A stretch of DNA of 64,000 nucleotides from positions 3,485,001-3,549,000 of the forward strand of contig NC_135198.1 in assembly GCF_050948175.1 (NCBI RefSeq), written 5' to 3'. The position numbers and the translations under genes are program-made. Numbering within the stretch: the stretch's first letter is position 1; the number at the start of each line of letters is the position of its first letter. The notes below the pieces were generated by a model. The model ran no database searches. It had not been told where the DNA came from and was given only the letters and a program-made list of their open reading frames with translations. The DNA comes from Xylocopa sonorina (taxonomy: Eukaryota > Arthropoda > Insecta > Hymenoptera > Apidae). This document shows, piece by piece, positions 40,277 to 55,100 of this stretch.

Positions 40277-43200
40277 AGGAACATCGATGGAACCATCCTA
40301 TTCACAGGAGATTTCGTTTCCTGGCGGCAAAGTGGATGGGGTGAAAATGGCGGCCGGCCAAATTTTATATATTCCGTTCGTTCATTCGTGGACAGCAATT
40401 TGCAGCTCTTTACGACGTCCACGGGGTTTGAGGCCGGTTCATTCGAAGGAGGTAAAGGATTGGCCGAAACAGCACCTTTCTCTGTGTGTCGCGGATATAC
40501 GGCACGAGCAGATCGCATTCACCCCCGATGGGCTTAGACGGCGAGGGGCAGCGTTCGGATAGGAGGCTGAGCTTTTACGAGCTCTTGGCTCGGTTGAAAT
40601 TTGTCTGGATGCCACCCGGCTATCCCAAACGTCGGTCTCTCCTTACCCACGGTGGTACCGAGGGGCGAATCAAGAGACAGCAAGTAGTAAAAAGAGTTGA
40701 ATCACCCCACTCTCTCCTTCTCCTCTCTCTCTTTTTTTTTCTTTTTCTCCACCAGCTATTTCCTCACGTTCCATATGACTTCTGCTCGAGGAAATATGCC
40801 GCCACCTTTGTCGGGATTTCACGAATCGTTAAGGAATCCGCGTTCTTTATGAAGAAGGGGTATTGCGGGACGTCGCGTTAAGGGTTTGCCAGGCGTTCGT
40901 TCTGCATGAGCGTGCGACTACCAGGTAGTCGAGACCAGATGGAGACGAGTCGAGATTTTCATCTCGCCATTTGTGATCTGTAAAAGAATTTAGAAACAGA
41001 TTAGAAATAGTTCTCAAAAATTAAAGGAAGTGAGAGGTATATTATAATTATTTTTTTCCAATGTTATTAATAAAATGTTTAGTAAACTATTTGCCGAATT
41101 CGTTCACTGATAATGTAACGAACAGAGTACGTAATATCCAATGAAAATTTCCAAGATATCATGTTTCTTAGTAGATAATTGCAATTAAGATATTTCCTTG
41201 AAATACCAGCGTACGTTTGAACAGGTTCGTGCATCATTAATCGTATCGAGGGATCACGGACGATAGATCGCGTATGGTGCCTTTTTTCCGTATCACCGGA
41301 AACGACATCGGGGCGTCCTTACCCGGAATCGTGACTTCTCGACCCCAAAACGTTTTGTCATTGCGTCGGCTCGTGAAACATTTATCACCGACCTCACCTC
41401 CATCTTTCTTCCCCCGTTTCTTGCTCCTCGAACCCGTTCCTTTTCGTCCCGCGACCGTACGCGAACGGAAAGGAGAAGATTTACTCGAAATCCCTCATCT
41501 CGCGCGCCCCCCGTCCCTCCACTTCGTTCATCCTCCTCTCTCTCCCCGTGTCGTCCTCTCCTCGTCCGCGAACCGGACCATTTCTTTCCGGTCCCCGCGA
41601 CAAGAAGTAAACGAGAAAATACAAGTCGCACACGCCTGCGGGCGTGTTCGCGCGAACCTCCATGAGATATGACGTCCACGGGGATATAATTTCGTTGGTG
41701 CACCGTCAAATGCATAATTCTGCGCGCGCTGCAATTTACACCGGACAATGGAACCAGATCAAGGCTGACTTATCGCTGACGTTGCAGTCTCGTGCGAGGT
41801 TTCAAATATTTATGCCCTCTATAGCCAGTTTGACTCGACGAAGCGAAGGAACCCCAGTGATTATTCTATTTTCGAAGGGATGAGAGAAGAGATTGATTTT
41901 AAGGGATTGAAAGAATTCTTTTCAAGTCGCTTATGTTCAAACAACTTGACCAATTAGGCTGACTAGGTAATAGTGACGAGTGGCAGGATTCTGTGACAGT
42001 TCGGTTGTCGTTGGAATTAGGTGTAATTAACGTATCGAGTGAATTATCAGCCGATTAAATTTTCATTGATTTACAACCAGCAGCGAACGACGCGTACGTG
42101 GGAACGGCACATTATTCCGGCGTAAATATCGCGCTCGTTCACCGTGGACCACGGGACAAAGCCACCCCGCGGATAATCGACGCGCTACGATATTATCAAA
42201 ATCCACGATAATGACTCGCCACCGGTAATTCGAGCTCGTCCGTTATCCGCGTACGATAAAATTAGCATGGACGAGGCTTCCGCGCGGTCGTACGCACCTG
42301 CAGTTCAAGAGTAACGGGCCATGAATGAGTACGGGCGAAATAAGCGAGAAATGGCGCATGAATGGGTGACTTGGTAACACCGCTGACGGATTACGCCACG
42401 GTACACGCGTCTCATAATTCCCGGGGAATCGATCGAGATTTACGAACGACGATGGAAAGAATAAAAATTCCATTTTCTCACCCGATGTTTCTTGCAGGAA
42501 TCACATTCACGTATCGAACTTATTACAAAATCTAATGTATCTCGATGCGATTCGATATAAAGTATTAATTCTCAGCTAAAGAAAAGTTTAATTAGCCACT
42601 AAAAATCAGAAATACTAGTCAGAAATAAATTTAGCTACTCGCTAAAGATAAAGAAATATTAACGCAAGTGTGCTGAAAGTGGAAGAAAAAAGAAAACAGA
42701 AGACTATGTGCAACGTTACAAGTAGAACGTTAACACGAGCGAAGCCGAAACCATTCGCGCAGGATTAAACCCGTAATGCCAAAGAAGAGCGGGTTTCCTT
42801 CACGGTAACGAGGCGCAGGATGATTCACTTAAACCTGTTCTATGAACTACTTAGCACACACGATGACGATGATCCCTTAATTCGGGGTGAAACGTGGCGC
42901 AGGCAGCCGGCGACGCGAATAACCGGATGGCGGATCGAAAGTGTAGCTGATAGCGGCCGCGCTGCGAACGAGGGTGGCGCCTTAAAGGGGCAGCCCGGGG
43001 GTTGTCTCCGGTTTAATAAGACGCACCGCCCGCTGAACGGTTTCGAACTTCGGATCGACTTTGATTAGAGCATCCTGTTAATGACAGGGGATCGACCGGC
43101 GTTTAATCTAATATTCAAAACTGTCTGGGCTAACTCATCAAGAACAGAATATTAGCTCGTCGATCCGCGATGGGGCGCCGGCAAAGCTATCCGTGGTTCG

Positions 43201-45289
43201 GCTCGAACGATTCTTGACGCGGGAACACGTCTCACCGCCTCTGTTCTTCGACGACCCACGAAAACGTCGCGAGAGATTCTGCGAGGGAATAATAAAGTTT
43301 CAATGCCTGGTCGTTTTTGTTCTTCCTTCTCGTAGAATTCAACCTGGACTGTAAATCGGCTATATAGATAGGAATTTAGAGATGTAATTATATTCTTACT
43401 AACATCACGGATGATTTGGGTTTATAGTGGAGTCTCTACTGCCTGTCGTACAAGCAATAATTTGTGAAACAAAATATTTTGCAATGAAACTTATCCCCTA
43501 ATAATTTTCACAAAAAATGCTGCAGAATTGAAAATATAATAGTTGAACTTGAATAATCAATCACTGATCTGAATATGAAAATAAGTAGAAATATATTAAT
43601 ACTTTTTGTAGTCACGATGTATGTGCAGAACCATCTTAATGAAAAATCGTGTACATAGCCGTCGCGTTCTGCGCAATCGTGAAGAAGGGGATATTAGGCG
43701 AGGGGTGGCAGTCGGGTTTTCGCGTGAAAATTACGGGGAATTTATTCGCTCGAGAGGCGACGTCCCTTCTTTTTCTGGCATCGATAAAAGGTGTACGCTC
43801 GACTCGTTACCCTGCCAATCGGTTAGAAGTTTCCCTTCGGCTCGATGGGGCCACCCGTCGACCGATAGGCAACGAGACCGTTCCAGGACTTAAATCGTCG
43901 ATCATAATGGAGTTATTGGGCTGTAGGAAACGGTTGCGTGCGGAAAGTTACCGTCGAATTTACAATAGCTGTTTGGAATGTGCTTTATGGGCTATATTAG
44001 ACCGATGGTGGACGAGGGGCGAGTTTCTTACCAGAAATGGAACGTGTTCGCCGTGGTTCGACTGTATTTGCCGTATTATACCGTGGCGGGAACTTCTAAT
44101 TGCGACGTATAATTAACTTTTTCGTTCTCCGTGTTGTGCACGCGCGACATTTTTTATTTTCAACTCGCGTGAAAATTAATTAGAAAAATTGCGTTCATTA
44201 TTGAAATTGCAACTGGTTTCGAATGTTGAAATTTGTTACTTATTCTGAATGCGAGCTTAACAACGACGCGTCTCATTTATTCGGTTTCATACAAAATATA
44301 GAGTAATTATAAAAGTTGAAATATGTGAGGGTGAACTGAATACGATTTTTGTAGAAAACGAGACAGCCTTTTAGAATGTAAAGAAACATAAAAATTTAAC
44401 AATTTGCAGTTTTTATATTCCCCTGCTTCTTCACCCTTCGTTTAAATGCTGTTATACGAAATATTGAAGTCACTAAAGTTACTTTGACCGAGGTCACTTC
44501 AGTGTTTTATAGCCTTCGCATTTCTCCCGTATTTTTCTCCGTTTCCCTGTCCAATCTATTCCTAACAGAAACTAATTCGAATACTCCACGGTCTTCGCTC
44601 CTCCTCGTTTCACCGCGAACCGAACGCACCAACGTATTTAACGCAATAACAACTTTCAACTCGTCCACGAGACAATCGCTCTCGTCCCTGCGAATTTTCA
44701 GCAGGAACGTTGAATTTTTCCAGGCAGAGAACCTCGCGTTAAACGACAAACATCTTGCCTGGGAGGAAAAAAGGAAACGCGGAAACAGAATCTTGGCAAC
44801 TATCCCCCGAGGGCAGCCCCAGCGACGAGTTTCATCCGGGGCGAGCGGAAAAACTCGAAGGCACCGTGTAAGTTTATTAAAACTATTCTCCAGGCACCCG
44901 GCTGAATAAGAATACTAGCGGTCCGCGGCGAAATACAGCCACGTTTAATCTCAACCGGACGAACTCTCTCCCCTGTCGCGCTGCACACGACCCTCGTTTC
45001 CGCGTTGGAGGACACCGTTGCGCTAAGAATTTCAAGAAGTAAATCGAGGGGCAACGGAATTATAATGCTCAGAAATTAAATTTCAAACGTATCTTGTAAA
45101 TAAACTAAGACGAAGAGGAGGAAAAACTCGCTCTTGTCTGATCGACAAATTTTCTCTTTCTACTTTGGAAGATTTTAGAAGAAAATGTCTGACCTACCAA
45201 TATTCCATATCGCAAGTAAAAGTATCAATGTACACACGTACAAACGTATTTTCTGGACATCTTTAAGCTGTTCGCCAGTGCGCGTTTCC

Positions 45290-45310
45290 AAAAAAAAAAA
45301 AAAAAAAAAA
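45290..45310 (+). repeat. Homopolymer of 21 A residues
   Basis: An uninterrupted run of 21 A residues sits in otherwise unremarkable sequence. It has no recognisable retrocopy beside it. Confidence 0.85.
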
Positions 45311-48300
45311 TGGTTACGCGATTCGAATCTAATTTGACGCGGAGCGATAAAAGAAGGCACTGGCTGGCAGGTGTATTATTCCGGAAGCGTAGCTCGACGC
45401 GTCAGGATCTTTGCAATTTTCCACGAAGCTTTTCAGCCGCAAGCTCATCTCGCGTAAGTGCTCCCGTCTCGCGCCGGTTTCGACGCCGGGACCGACACGA
45501 CTGGCGAATACCGTTTGCCGCAGAACGCGGCAGTGAAAAGGGCGCGGACGGAACGAGGATCGAGAGGCAGTTAGGTTTTACGTTTATCTTTATTGAGAAC
45601 CGCCCGGGGCCAGGCGATAGATGCACGGAATGCCAGCCGGTTGCTCGCGCTCTGTTAATCGAAGACGCGAATCGAATCGCTCGACGGCTCTCGGATTTCC
45701 GTCCGCAAAGTAATTACGGTAATCCCCTGCTAGCTGGGAATCGATTTCCTTTGGACCATCGAGGTGGCCAGTGTTGTTGGATCTAGAAACTCGCGAGTGA
45801 TAGAAAACTTTATGCGTACAGATTTCTCCTGGACTGTGAGCTTCTATCGCTTTTTTTTTTTTATATTCAATGCGTGTCGTGAAAATTTTGGAAGATGTGG
45901 TGTGTTGTCTAGAAACGAAATAGGGACATGGTCACACTTGTCAGTATTTCTTGGTAAGGATATATCGAAGTCACTGTTTTTTGTAACATTAACAGCGAAA
46001 CGTAGAAGAAATAGTAATGAAATATTAATTTAGGAACATTAGGTGTTTCCGTTACTAAAACAGGTAACCATCAATAATTCTGGCGTAAATAATTAAACTC
46101 AAATCGAGCCAGAAAACGTAGGGTAGTATTATGTTAATTTAATGAAACTGGAACTAAGATGAAGATAGAGCTTCGTTCTGAATGAACTATATACGATATT
46201 CGTATATCTGAAATTAAGAGATGATATCCTCCACGAAAGACTCCGCGTCTCACAGTTGCCCATCTTTCGATACCATCGAGACGCATTCCAGGGGTTGTTT
46301 ACCTTTAATCGAGAGGCGATGTTCGTAGACGTCTCTGTTTCGCGAATCGATTAAACACACCCAGAAACACGGATACCTGCAATCAGGGCGGATAGCCAGG
46401 CTCAAAGGGATTCACGCGGAATTTCGTCCGTCCTCGAGGACGACTGGGTGAACACCCTACGGGTGTCGACGACGACGGCCACCCTCTACGTGTCAACTTC
46501 CAGAAACGCAATTCCTCGGGTCCGTTCGCGCTAATTGGCGAACGATCCAAGGCGGATCGTCCTCAAAGGGCCCCGCCAGCAATAAACCGACAATTTACGG
46601 CTGTCCCTAGACGCGCTTTTTAAATATGAATTTATCCGTAATTACACCCCGGCTCACTCGCCCACCCTGCTGCCACCCTGCTTTTCTTTTGATCAGCCCT
46701 AGCGATTTAAGCGTGCGTTGCTCGCGAGAAAATTTCGCTAATTACGATCACGTTTCGCCGTTGCGGGGGCACGTGGAAATTCAGAGGCACGGACGAACGC
46801 GTCGAGGAACCGTGTCCTTCGGACTCCTCGCTCGTGGATGGACCAGCTCGCCTTTGAAACGCCGTATTCGATCAGCGAAGGGTGTCTTTTAATGGAAACT
46901 AACGAGTACCTTTGAATTACGTTTGATGCGTGGAAATGTTTTTTATGAATCAACACTCTTACTTCTAAGCTCGCTTCATTCCCCTTTAAGCGTTTACGAG
47001 AAACTTATTGGGTATGGGAATAAGTTTTAATCCTTCTTTATGTAGAAAACTATTCATAGCGGATAATTCTCCAAGTGTCTGACATGGACTAATATCAAGC
47101 AATCCCTCAAGTCCCTCATTTTCGAACTTACGTTGCTCTAAACCCTTCGTGTGAAGAAGGGGACGAGGAAAAACCGAAGAGCGATGATATTAAAAAAGCC
47201 AGCCAACATACGTATATATCTATACACCGTCCACGAGAGGCATCTACTTTATGGATCTCGTAAAACGGCTCACCGCTAGAAACGGTAAACATTCTCACGG
47301 ACGATATGCTCGGATAAAAGCAACACTCTTAAGACGATAAAGTCCAACGTAATATAAGACGCACTGTTTCATATCCACGAGGCGTCAGCCCTGGAACCAT
47401 CAATTTTACAAGTCTAATCTAGACGGCGTAACTGATCCCTCGTCTAACTGGGAGACTTTTCCGACTTCTGCCGAGTTCTCTAGCTCGAGAACTTCCAATC
47501 GCGTTCGCTAAACCTTGCCACGCCATTTTGTATCCGCTAGCGGACTGCACGGAAAAAACGAACGTCCGAGCAGCGTTCCGAGGGTAGTTTCAGATTCTCG
47601 ATTACGACATTCCATCCCCTCGCCAGGGACGCGCGCCATTCGACTTGAAAACCGACCGAGTGTGGAATATTTAAATTCCACCACCTCCTCGCAGGAAATT
47701 GTTCCATCCCCTAGACGCGATGGGTTCCGCTTCTCGTTACCTCCCGCGATTATTGCACCCTGGATGGAAAGGGTGCTCTCGCGCGACGCATACCGCGTCT
47801 CGCTTGCCGGTGCACTCTCCCACGGACGGTATTAATATTTCGTGTGACGATGTCGTATTAAATACGCGGCGCACGTACACGCGGAGGCTGCGCGAGGGCC
47901 AAGCGGCGCGTTTCTGGAAGACCGTCGTAAATCGCGGCTAACTTTCTTCCATGACCAATCCTGGTTGGCTAGGATCAACGGCGGACGGAGTAAAGAGAAG
48001 CGTGTGGAATATGAAGTAATGGCGGAAGAAATGAAAGGGGTGGGAATGGGACAAGTTTTTTAGAGACTGAAGTGAATTTTGTGGATACGATAGGCTTGCT
48101 ATGAGATACTTGTAACGTGGTTTAAGTGGAAGTTATTTGATCTAAAATGGTTTCTGTCGAATTTACAATCAATCGCAGGGCATATACACTTGTATGCAAA
48201 TATATGGATAGTCTTGATTAGTTTGAAATATTGAATGGAACAGCAAGAATTCGAACAAGAATGTTTCATAAAGGAGACATGGTTTGTTAAATACACGAAA

Positions 48301-49101
48301 TGAGAGCTCGCTAAAAGCAACCCTTTCTGCGTTTCCCAAGTGTATCGCTCTGTTTTGGATATATTGCAGGATTCGAGGTTGGACGCGTTCCACGTGACGT
48401 ATCATAGAACCTGCATCCAAATGAAACTTTCATTAAATATGAATCTGTACAATTCGTGCAATAATGTATATATACGTATCGACCGTATTTGAAAGTTTTG
48501 CAATAAAATCACTTCCTCGTTATTCTTCCAATTCTCACCGAAAATTCGTAGTCGAAGTGAATGCAAAAGGTACATTAACATATCATATTTTCATATAGCC
48601 GTCAGAATCGTCGCTCGTATCTATACACGTACACTGTGCGATTCGATAAGCTTGGACGCGGCTTTTTTAACAATCTGTACACCGTTTATATCAAACTCGT
48701 CGCGTACACGCGAATAAAAGCAACGTGCTTGGCGGCAGCGCGTCGCGAACACCCATACGAAACAGCGTGAAACATTGATGCATTTACCTGCTACGTGTAT
48801 TTGCACGATATGACGAATGTCAGTTGTTACGCGTCAACCACGCGATGAAAAGTGTCAACGGGACTGATGATTTACCGCGACGATCGATGTTGCTACCAAC
48901 GGAGATAAATGAATTCGTTCTCCAAAACCGTTCACCAAGCGATATGTAACTATCGAGATTACTAAAGATATATACCTAACATTTCTCTAATGCAGATTTA
49001 ATCGACGAATAAACTCGTATTCCTTATTGGTGAGGAATAAGGTTAATTAAACAATTTTCTGCGACGTCACAGTGAAGCGATAAAGCGTGCTTTCTTTAGG
49101 A

Positions 49102-52100
49102 ATGGCGTGCAAAATGGTCTGCCATTATCGTAAGACTCGATTAACCGAGGATTCGGAATGGTTGACACCAGCGTTGGAGGTTTTCTTAGAAGCCCATCGT
49201 TTGTTAACAAATTTTATGGATTTCTTCAGGTTTGTCCGATGACTTTTCTTAATCCTCTGGTTAATAAAATTCCACGTAAATTTATCAAAATACTGTTAGC
49301 TATCTAATTACTATCGTCAAATAAAAATTTTAAAAAAATATATCGTATTCAATTTGCAACATATTGATATAAATTAGTATTCCATTAGAGTCATGAAAAG
49401 TATACTCTGATGCGTATCAATAATAAAAATAGTTATCAGTTTGTGAAATGATTTTTACTTTTGGAAAAAACCAGATTCCATGCAGGCAAATGTTACGACA
49501 CAAATTACGATCTGGTTCCTTTACATGGAGCTTTAGAGATAGTACCTGTGGCAATGACATCGATGATGTGTGGAAACGCACTGAGAAAAGAGTCTCCTCG
49601 ACCTGGTCTCTTTTACGACATGTTCCCTTGCTTCCTGTGTCGACGCCTGGAGGATCTACCGGAAGCTATTTCTCGTAAAGTGAGGCTTTCACTTCATTGA
49701 TAATCAATTGAATAATTTCTCGAGAAAGAAAATAGACAAGTTAAAATTGATTTTTAATATCTGACATAATCTCCCCAATTTGTATAATATAGACTTTTAT
49801 AATAAAATCATCTAAAAGTAGTAATTTACAATAATCAATATCTATATATTGGCGTAAAACTAAAAATTTCTCAGCTTATTCTTCTTTTATTTCCCACGTT
49901 ACCTTTTTTTATTATGCCTAGGCGGACATAATATTAACGAAGCTAACAAAATCCTGTGGCATTGAGAATATTATGCGCGAAATAAAAGACGTCCTGTTCA
50001 CCATAGAAATATTAGAACCCTGTGCGACGTCTGAGAAACTGCATACGCTGTCCCTGCTCTTAAAAGAGATAATGAGAAAGATCATCTGCTGCGATGAAAA
50101 TTCAGCAGGTAGTAACCTCGGGATGATTTTGCCGATAAATTGAATTTTGACAAATGCCGGGTGCTGAATTTTAATATCGAATCGTAAAAGAGGAAGTGCA
50201 TCTTTTCTGGGGAAGAATTTCTGGAAACACCATTTAGAGGATTATGGGGTGCACTAACGAACTTGGTATTAATTATGCGAGTTCCTCGGTTTTATGAGAT
50301 TTTTATGACGCGGTTGCAGGACCGCGCGGTAATACGCAGACGAGGCTGGCGTTAAATCTGGTGAACAACTTCATTCGCGATTGGAGCGAGAAGAGATCCG
50401 GCGCCCAACCCTTTCTGAGGACTTGCAAGTTTTGCGGCCACGTTATCAGCGAAACCACTCGACAGTGGGTAAACGGAATATATTATTCGAGTATTTGGAC
50501 AGGATAAATCATTCAAATATTTCTATTTACACTGGCGAGTAATTAATTAATTACATCAGTTGACGCAAACGTTGCTGCAATATTCAAAACAAATTAAAAT
50601 ATTGATCAAACATACTCCCCGCATTGTCCCCGTTTTACGTCAATATTTCGTTGTTACGTATTACCGTGGCAAATTTGCGATATAATATTGGACGAGCTTT
50701 AAAATATTTTGTTATTTTATACGATGAATATTGGTCCGTTGGAAATGCAGAAAATATTAAATATTTGCAAATCTGACGTTAACAAATTGGAACATTTTAA
50801 TTTTTTATTATCTCCGTTAAGCTTGCATAACATAAAATATTACAATTTCCGCAATTTTTCCGGACTTTTTAAAAACTTCATTTAACTTTCAACAGCTGCA
50901 ATCTTCTTAAGAGAGAAAAAGGTGAATCTTTTTCAATCTTAAACATCTCAAACAATTCAATAAAACGAACTTCAAAGATAGAACACATCACCAAAGAAAT
51001 GATTAAAATTCGATTATCGCAGGGGATGTTCTGCTGCAACATGGCCGAAAAATTCAATAACATTCGAACAGAATGGACTCTACGACAATCGATACCAGTC
51101 AGTTTCAACTACTCATTCAATTTAAACTCTCGAACAAACAAATAAACCAAGATTCTTGATCACTGCCTACAGGACGGCCATGAAGAAGATTCAAGCGACA
51201 GGGTATTAAAATCCAGCCCCTTGAAAGTCGCCCGATCAACCGACGCGACTCGAACGATCCGCGTAACCGATTACGAGTCCGGCGATGGGAGATGCCGATG
51301 CAAAAACGAAGAAAAGAATCAGTTAATCCACGATCGATCGCCTCGTCGGACAAGTGTCACGCGTCGTTCGAAAGAGGAAGCACCAGCCACGAAGGCAGAG
51401 GCGGAAAGACACCAGGGTTCGAGTCGAGGACCGGATAAATTTGACAGCGTCGAGGGCGTGGATTTAACGGGGAGGTTCGATGGAAGAATGGTGGGCGAAA
51501 TAGAGAGCCGCGATATCGTCAGGACCGTCCAACGTCCCATCGGGACAGACGTACGAGCCGGACGTGACGATGCTCCGTATAAGAGCGAGCTCGAGGAAAT
51601 CCGTGGATCGCGCGGTTTACGTGACGCGAGCGAGAAACGAACAGCTGTCGGGAAAATGAGGAAAATTAAAAGGGACGAGGCGAAATCGGGAGCGGAGTCG
51701 GATCGATTGGTAGGGTGGAGGGAGGGCGCGTCGTCGCCGGTGAAATCGACGGAAAAATCGCGGAGCACGAGGGGAGAGAGCGGGCGAGGGGTTCGCAGGA
51801 GGTGGCCGAAGACGAACGAGAGGATGGTGGAACGTGTTGTGACGGAGGACGACGCGGATTACGGTGAGAAAACAAGCGGTCGACGACGCGGGAAGAAGCC
51901 AAGGAACGAGGAGGACGTCGTGGTGGACGGAATGGGGGACGCGCGCGTCGGTAACGGGGTTCGCGGAGTTCGAAAGTGGAGGAAGAAGTCCGATGCGGTT
52001 GACAGCGATGGGAAAGGGGTGTCTTATGGCGTTCGTGATGAAGAACGTGGAGTTCGGAGGATTCGTGATGGAAAGCGGATGGCGGAGGGGGACGAAGCTG

Positions 52101-55100
52101 ATTCTGACTTGAGGAGGAGACGTAAGGGTGGTGGGTATTGTTGATAAGAACAGTTGGATTGAAACGATGTCAGACTAAAAATTACAAACAAGATATAATT
52201 TAAGTTTTCGGTTTTTTGTTAAAATTTCTTTTACGATTACTGTAGCTATTGAATATTGCAAAGAATTCTTCTTTCGTCGCGTTTCTTAAATAACTAGATC
52301 AACTCGCGATCAGAGGAATATACTTGCGTTAGGAAAGTAGAGGTTGCACGTAGCGAAAGTAAGTCAGGGAGGAGGTTCGAAGCGTAGCGACAGAACGTCT
52401 CATCTTTTCGAGTGCAAGAAGTTCCCACGCACGCTGCATAGGGTAATAAGCATAACGGGGGACTTAAATTTTCCTTTGCATGTGAAGTTAAGCCTGGTAC
52501 AAGCAGCGCGGCAGATAAATCAACGCTCGATTCAGAGGACCCGAGCGGACTGGGTAAGAAGGGACGCAGACGGCCTGGTTCGAGTAGAACAGACGACGAT
52601 TACAGTAAGACAAATGGATCTCGTTATCGTGAAGGAAAGACAGCAGTTTCGAAACTTTACGACCTCGTATCCGGTAAGGCAAATTACTCCCAGCTGATCA
52701 AAAATTCAATACGAGATCTATGAGCGATCGTTTTCGGGTCGCGTTGGAAAATCGATAATGACGAAAGGATTATACTTGACACACCTGAATGTCACTAAAA
52801 ATTAATACTTTTTCTTGATTTTATTAATATTTTTCCCTACCAGACCCCAATTCAGAAATCAAAACATTCGTTCAAATGTTCTTTTTACCAAATCACGAAA
52901 GAAGAATAATCGAATAAACGATATTCCACTTTGGTATCGAAAACAATCGTCCGTAGAAATAATTTTCTCATCTCATTCGCGAGCATCGTGGTCTCTTTAT
53001 CCGAGAGGCAACGATACCTAAACTAGACGCCATAATGGCGGCCCCCCTGACTCGAACGCAAACGGATCGAGGCCCGATACCGAATCGTCATTAATCGGGA
53101 ACACTTGGCGCTCGAGTGCGTTCGGTGATCATTATCGTATCGCATCGAAATTGTAATGCAGTTTACCTGTGCAACCGCGCGGCCGGTTCGGCGGCTCCGT
53201 GAAATTCCTACGTTGCAGGCGATCCGAACTCGATCGAGTACCAATTATCAGACGGGCACTTCGTGAACCTCGGCTGGACCGTTCTGCCCGTTGCCAGGAC
53301 CACGAGGAAAATCGTCGAGTATCAAACGATGCCGGCTAAACCCCATCTCGATTGGTATGCGAGCAGTAATCGCTACTCTGCGTACGACCACGCGAATTTC
53401 CATTCTCATGACGCGAAAAGAAATGTTCAATTGACGCGTTGACTGCCACGGTAATCTTTCAAGAAAAAGCACAGAGAATGTGTTCCCTCAAAAAAAAATT
53501 ATACGAATTATGTCATCTCAGTTGGTTTATGCCAATTGATTTCTTGTTCTCTTCTCAGAAGCATCCACTTATATTTACATTGACATGCTACGAATTTAAT
53601 TGTAGGTGCGTGAATATGACAAATAAAGGAATTACGAGGTAACTCGTAAGTTGGCAGTCAACGTATCAATGACCTTAATAACTATATTTTCTAAGATTAA
53701 GAAATTTTCATTCGATTTCGAGTGAGCAAAAGATTTAGCTGGTCAGATCTCAAAACTCCATTTTGTTCATCGGATATTGAAATTAATTTAAATTTATGTC
53801 GGATAAATTTATTTGAAACTAGCAAGGATATAGTAAATCTACTATAAAATAATGATAGGAAATTCGTGACACGCTCAGATACCTACGTCTTTTGGCCGCG
53901 CTGTTGAGTTTGATTAGGCGAACTCGTCGTGCGTGGAATTCGATCACGCGAAATAGCTCGTTAAATTTTATGCATCGACGAATTGACGATGTGACGATAA
54001 CGCGGGGGTTACCCTGGTAGCGAAATAAACGTTCCTCGATATCTCGATACTTCGAGCAACCGACGAGCAATATTTCGAAAGGACGATGGAATTAGAGAAA
54101 AGACTCCAAATGCTTTAAAATAAAGGATCAAAATTCTAATTTATAATCTATGTGTAAAATGCTTGAAAAAATAATTACCAGCTCTTCCTATGATTTTTCA
54201 AACTTGAAACACATAAGACTCTTGGCGAAATTCGCAAAGTTTAAAGCGTATAGCGTCTCCCACTTTTTGCAGGTTCGAAAAGCACAAACATAACGGGAGA
54301 ATGTATTACAACGATGGATCCACTGTTCTCGTAAATTTCCACAATGATGGATCAGCGGTAGTGTTTTATCCGAACGGGGTGGCCGCTATTAAACTGCGGA
54401 GACCGCAAAATCGGAAATGTAATTATTAAAATGAAACATTAACGTGCCTCGACTCGAATCGATGATCTCGTTGAAGGATGTAACTGCACAAATACAATTT
54501 GCTAATTATCAAGTAATCACGAATATTGCAAAGAAGATTATTGCTACGCGATTTGAATCGAATTTGCGTATACAGCGCTTCATTTCGCTGAAAATTTATA
54601 ATTGGCTTTAATGATAGATGTTTGAATGTTATTAACTGCAAGCGTATTCGCTCGCAGCGTGTTCCACCAAATTCCCATCAAAATCGTACCAACAGAACAA
54701 TACATATTATACTTTGAAAATTTTAAATCCACGTAAAGATAGCTCTTTAATTACCAATGTCGATAATAAACTCGAAGTCAAATGTTTTAAACAAATCCAA
54801 CAATTTCTACCTTCAACAAGATGATCAATTAAATGAAGGTTGCTGAAATAATGAAATTTAACGACAATTAGATTAATCAAATTATTATCAATTCCTAATT
54901 ATACTTCTAGAATTATAAATTATTGTATGAAATGCTTGAAGAATAGATTCTGCGCGTCCAATTGATATAATTAATGTAAATATTGTTCAGCAACCCTGTT
55001 TTTTCTAACGTAACAAAGACAATCTGGCTGAAATTACATAAAAATGATTGAAATCGATATTTCAAGACGATATGTATACTGTATTCAGCCCAGGAGGCAA

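Larger units (their letters stand above)
31166..49101. other. Long gene-poor interval
   Basis: This stretch separates the RYK-like gene from the ERICH6-like gene. It alternates between AT-rich sequence and CpG-rich islands (31600-32000, 32400-33100, 34050-34450, 37770-38200, 40300-40900, 41250-41700, 42050-42450, 43150-43300, 44500-45050, 45300-45780, 46240-46890, 47390-47990). Frames of 100-158 codons in the islands overlap on both strands and show no family resemblance. It may hold 5' UTR exons of the ERICH6-like gene, but none can be pinned down. Confidence 0.45.

Noticed and set aside
43649..44116. 155-codon plus-strand frame
   Set aside because: No recognisable domain, and codon choice and composition change along its length. 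A second frame overlaps on the same strand. Treated as chance.
45310..45786. 158-codon plus-strand frame after the poly(A) run
   Set aside because: It begins directly after 21 A residues, which first suggested a retrocopy, but the translation shows no known protein and the sequence is simply CpG-rich.
51319..51902. Minus-strand frames of 149 and 78 codons
   Set aside because: They are antisense shadows of the charged exon 5, whose purine-rich plus strand gives stop-poor pyrimidine-rich complements.
52344..52697. 117-codon frame in intron 5 of the ERICH6-like gene as a possible cassette exon
   Set aside because: The acceptor I tried, joined to the one base carried from exon 5, gives an early stop. 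Exons 5 and 6 join in frame without it.
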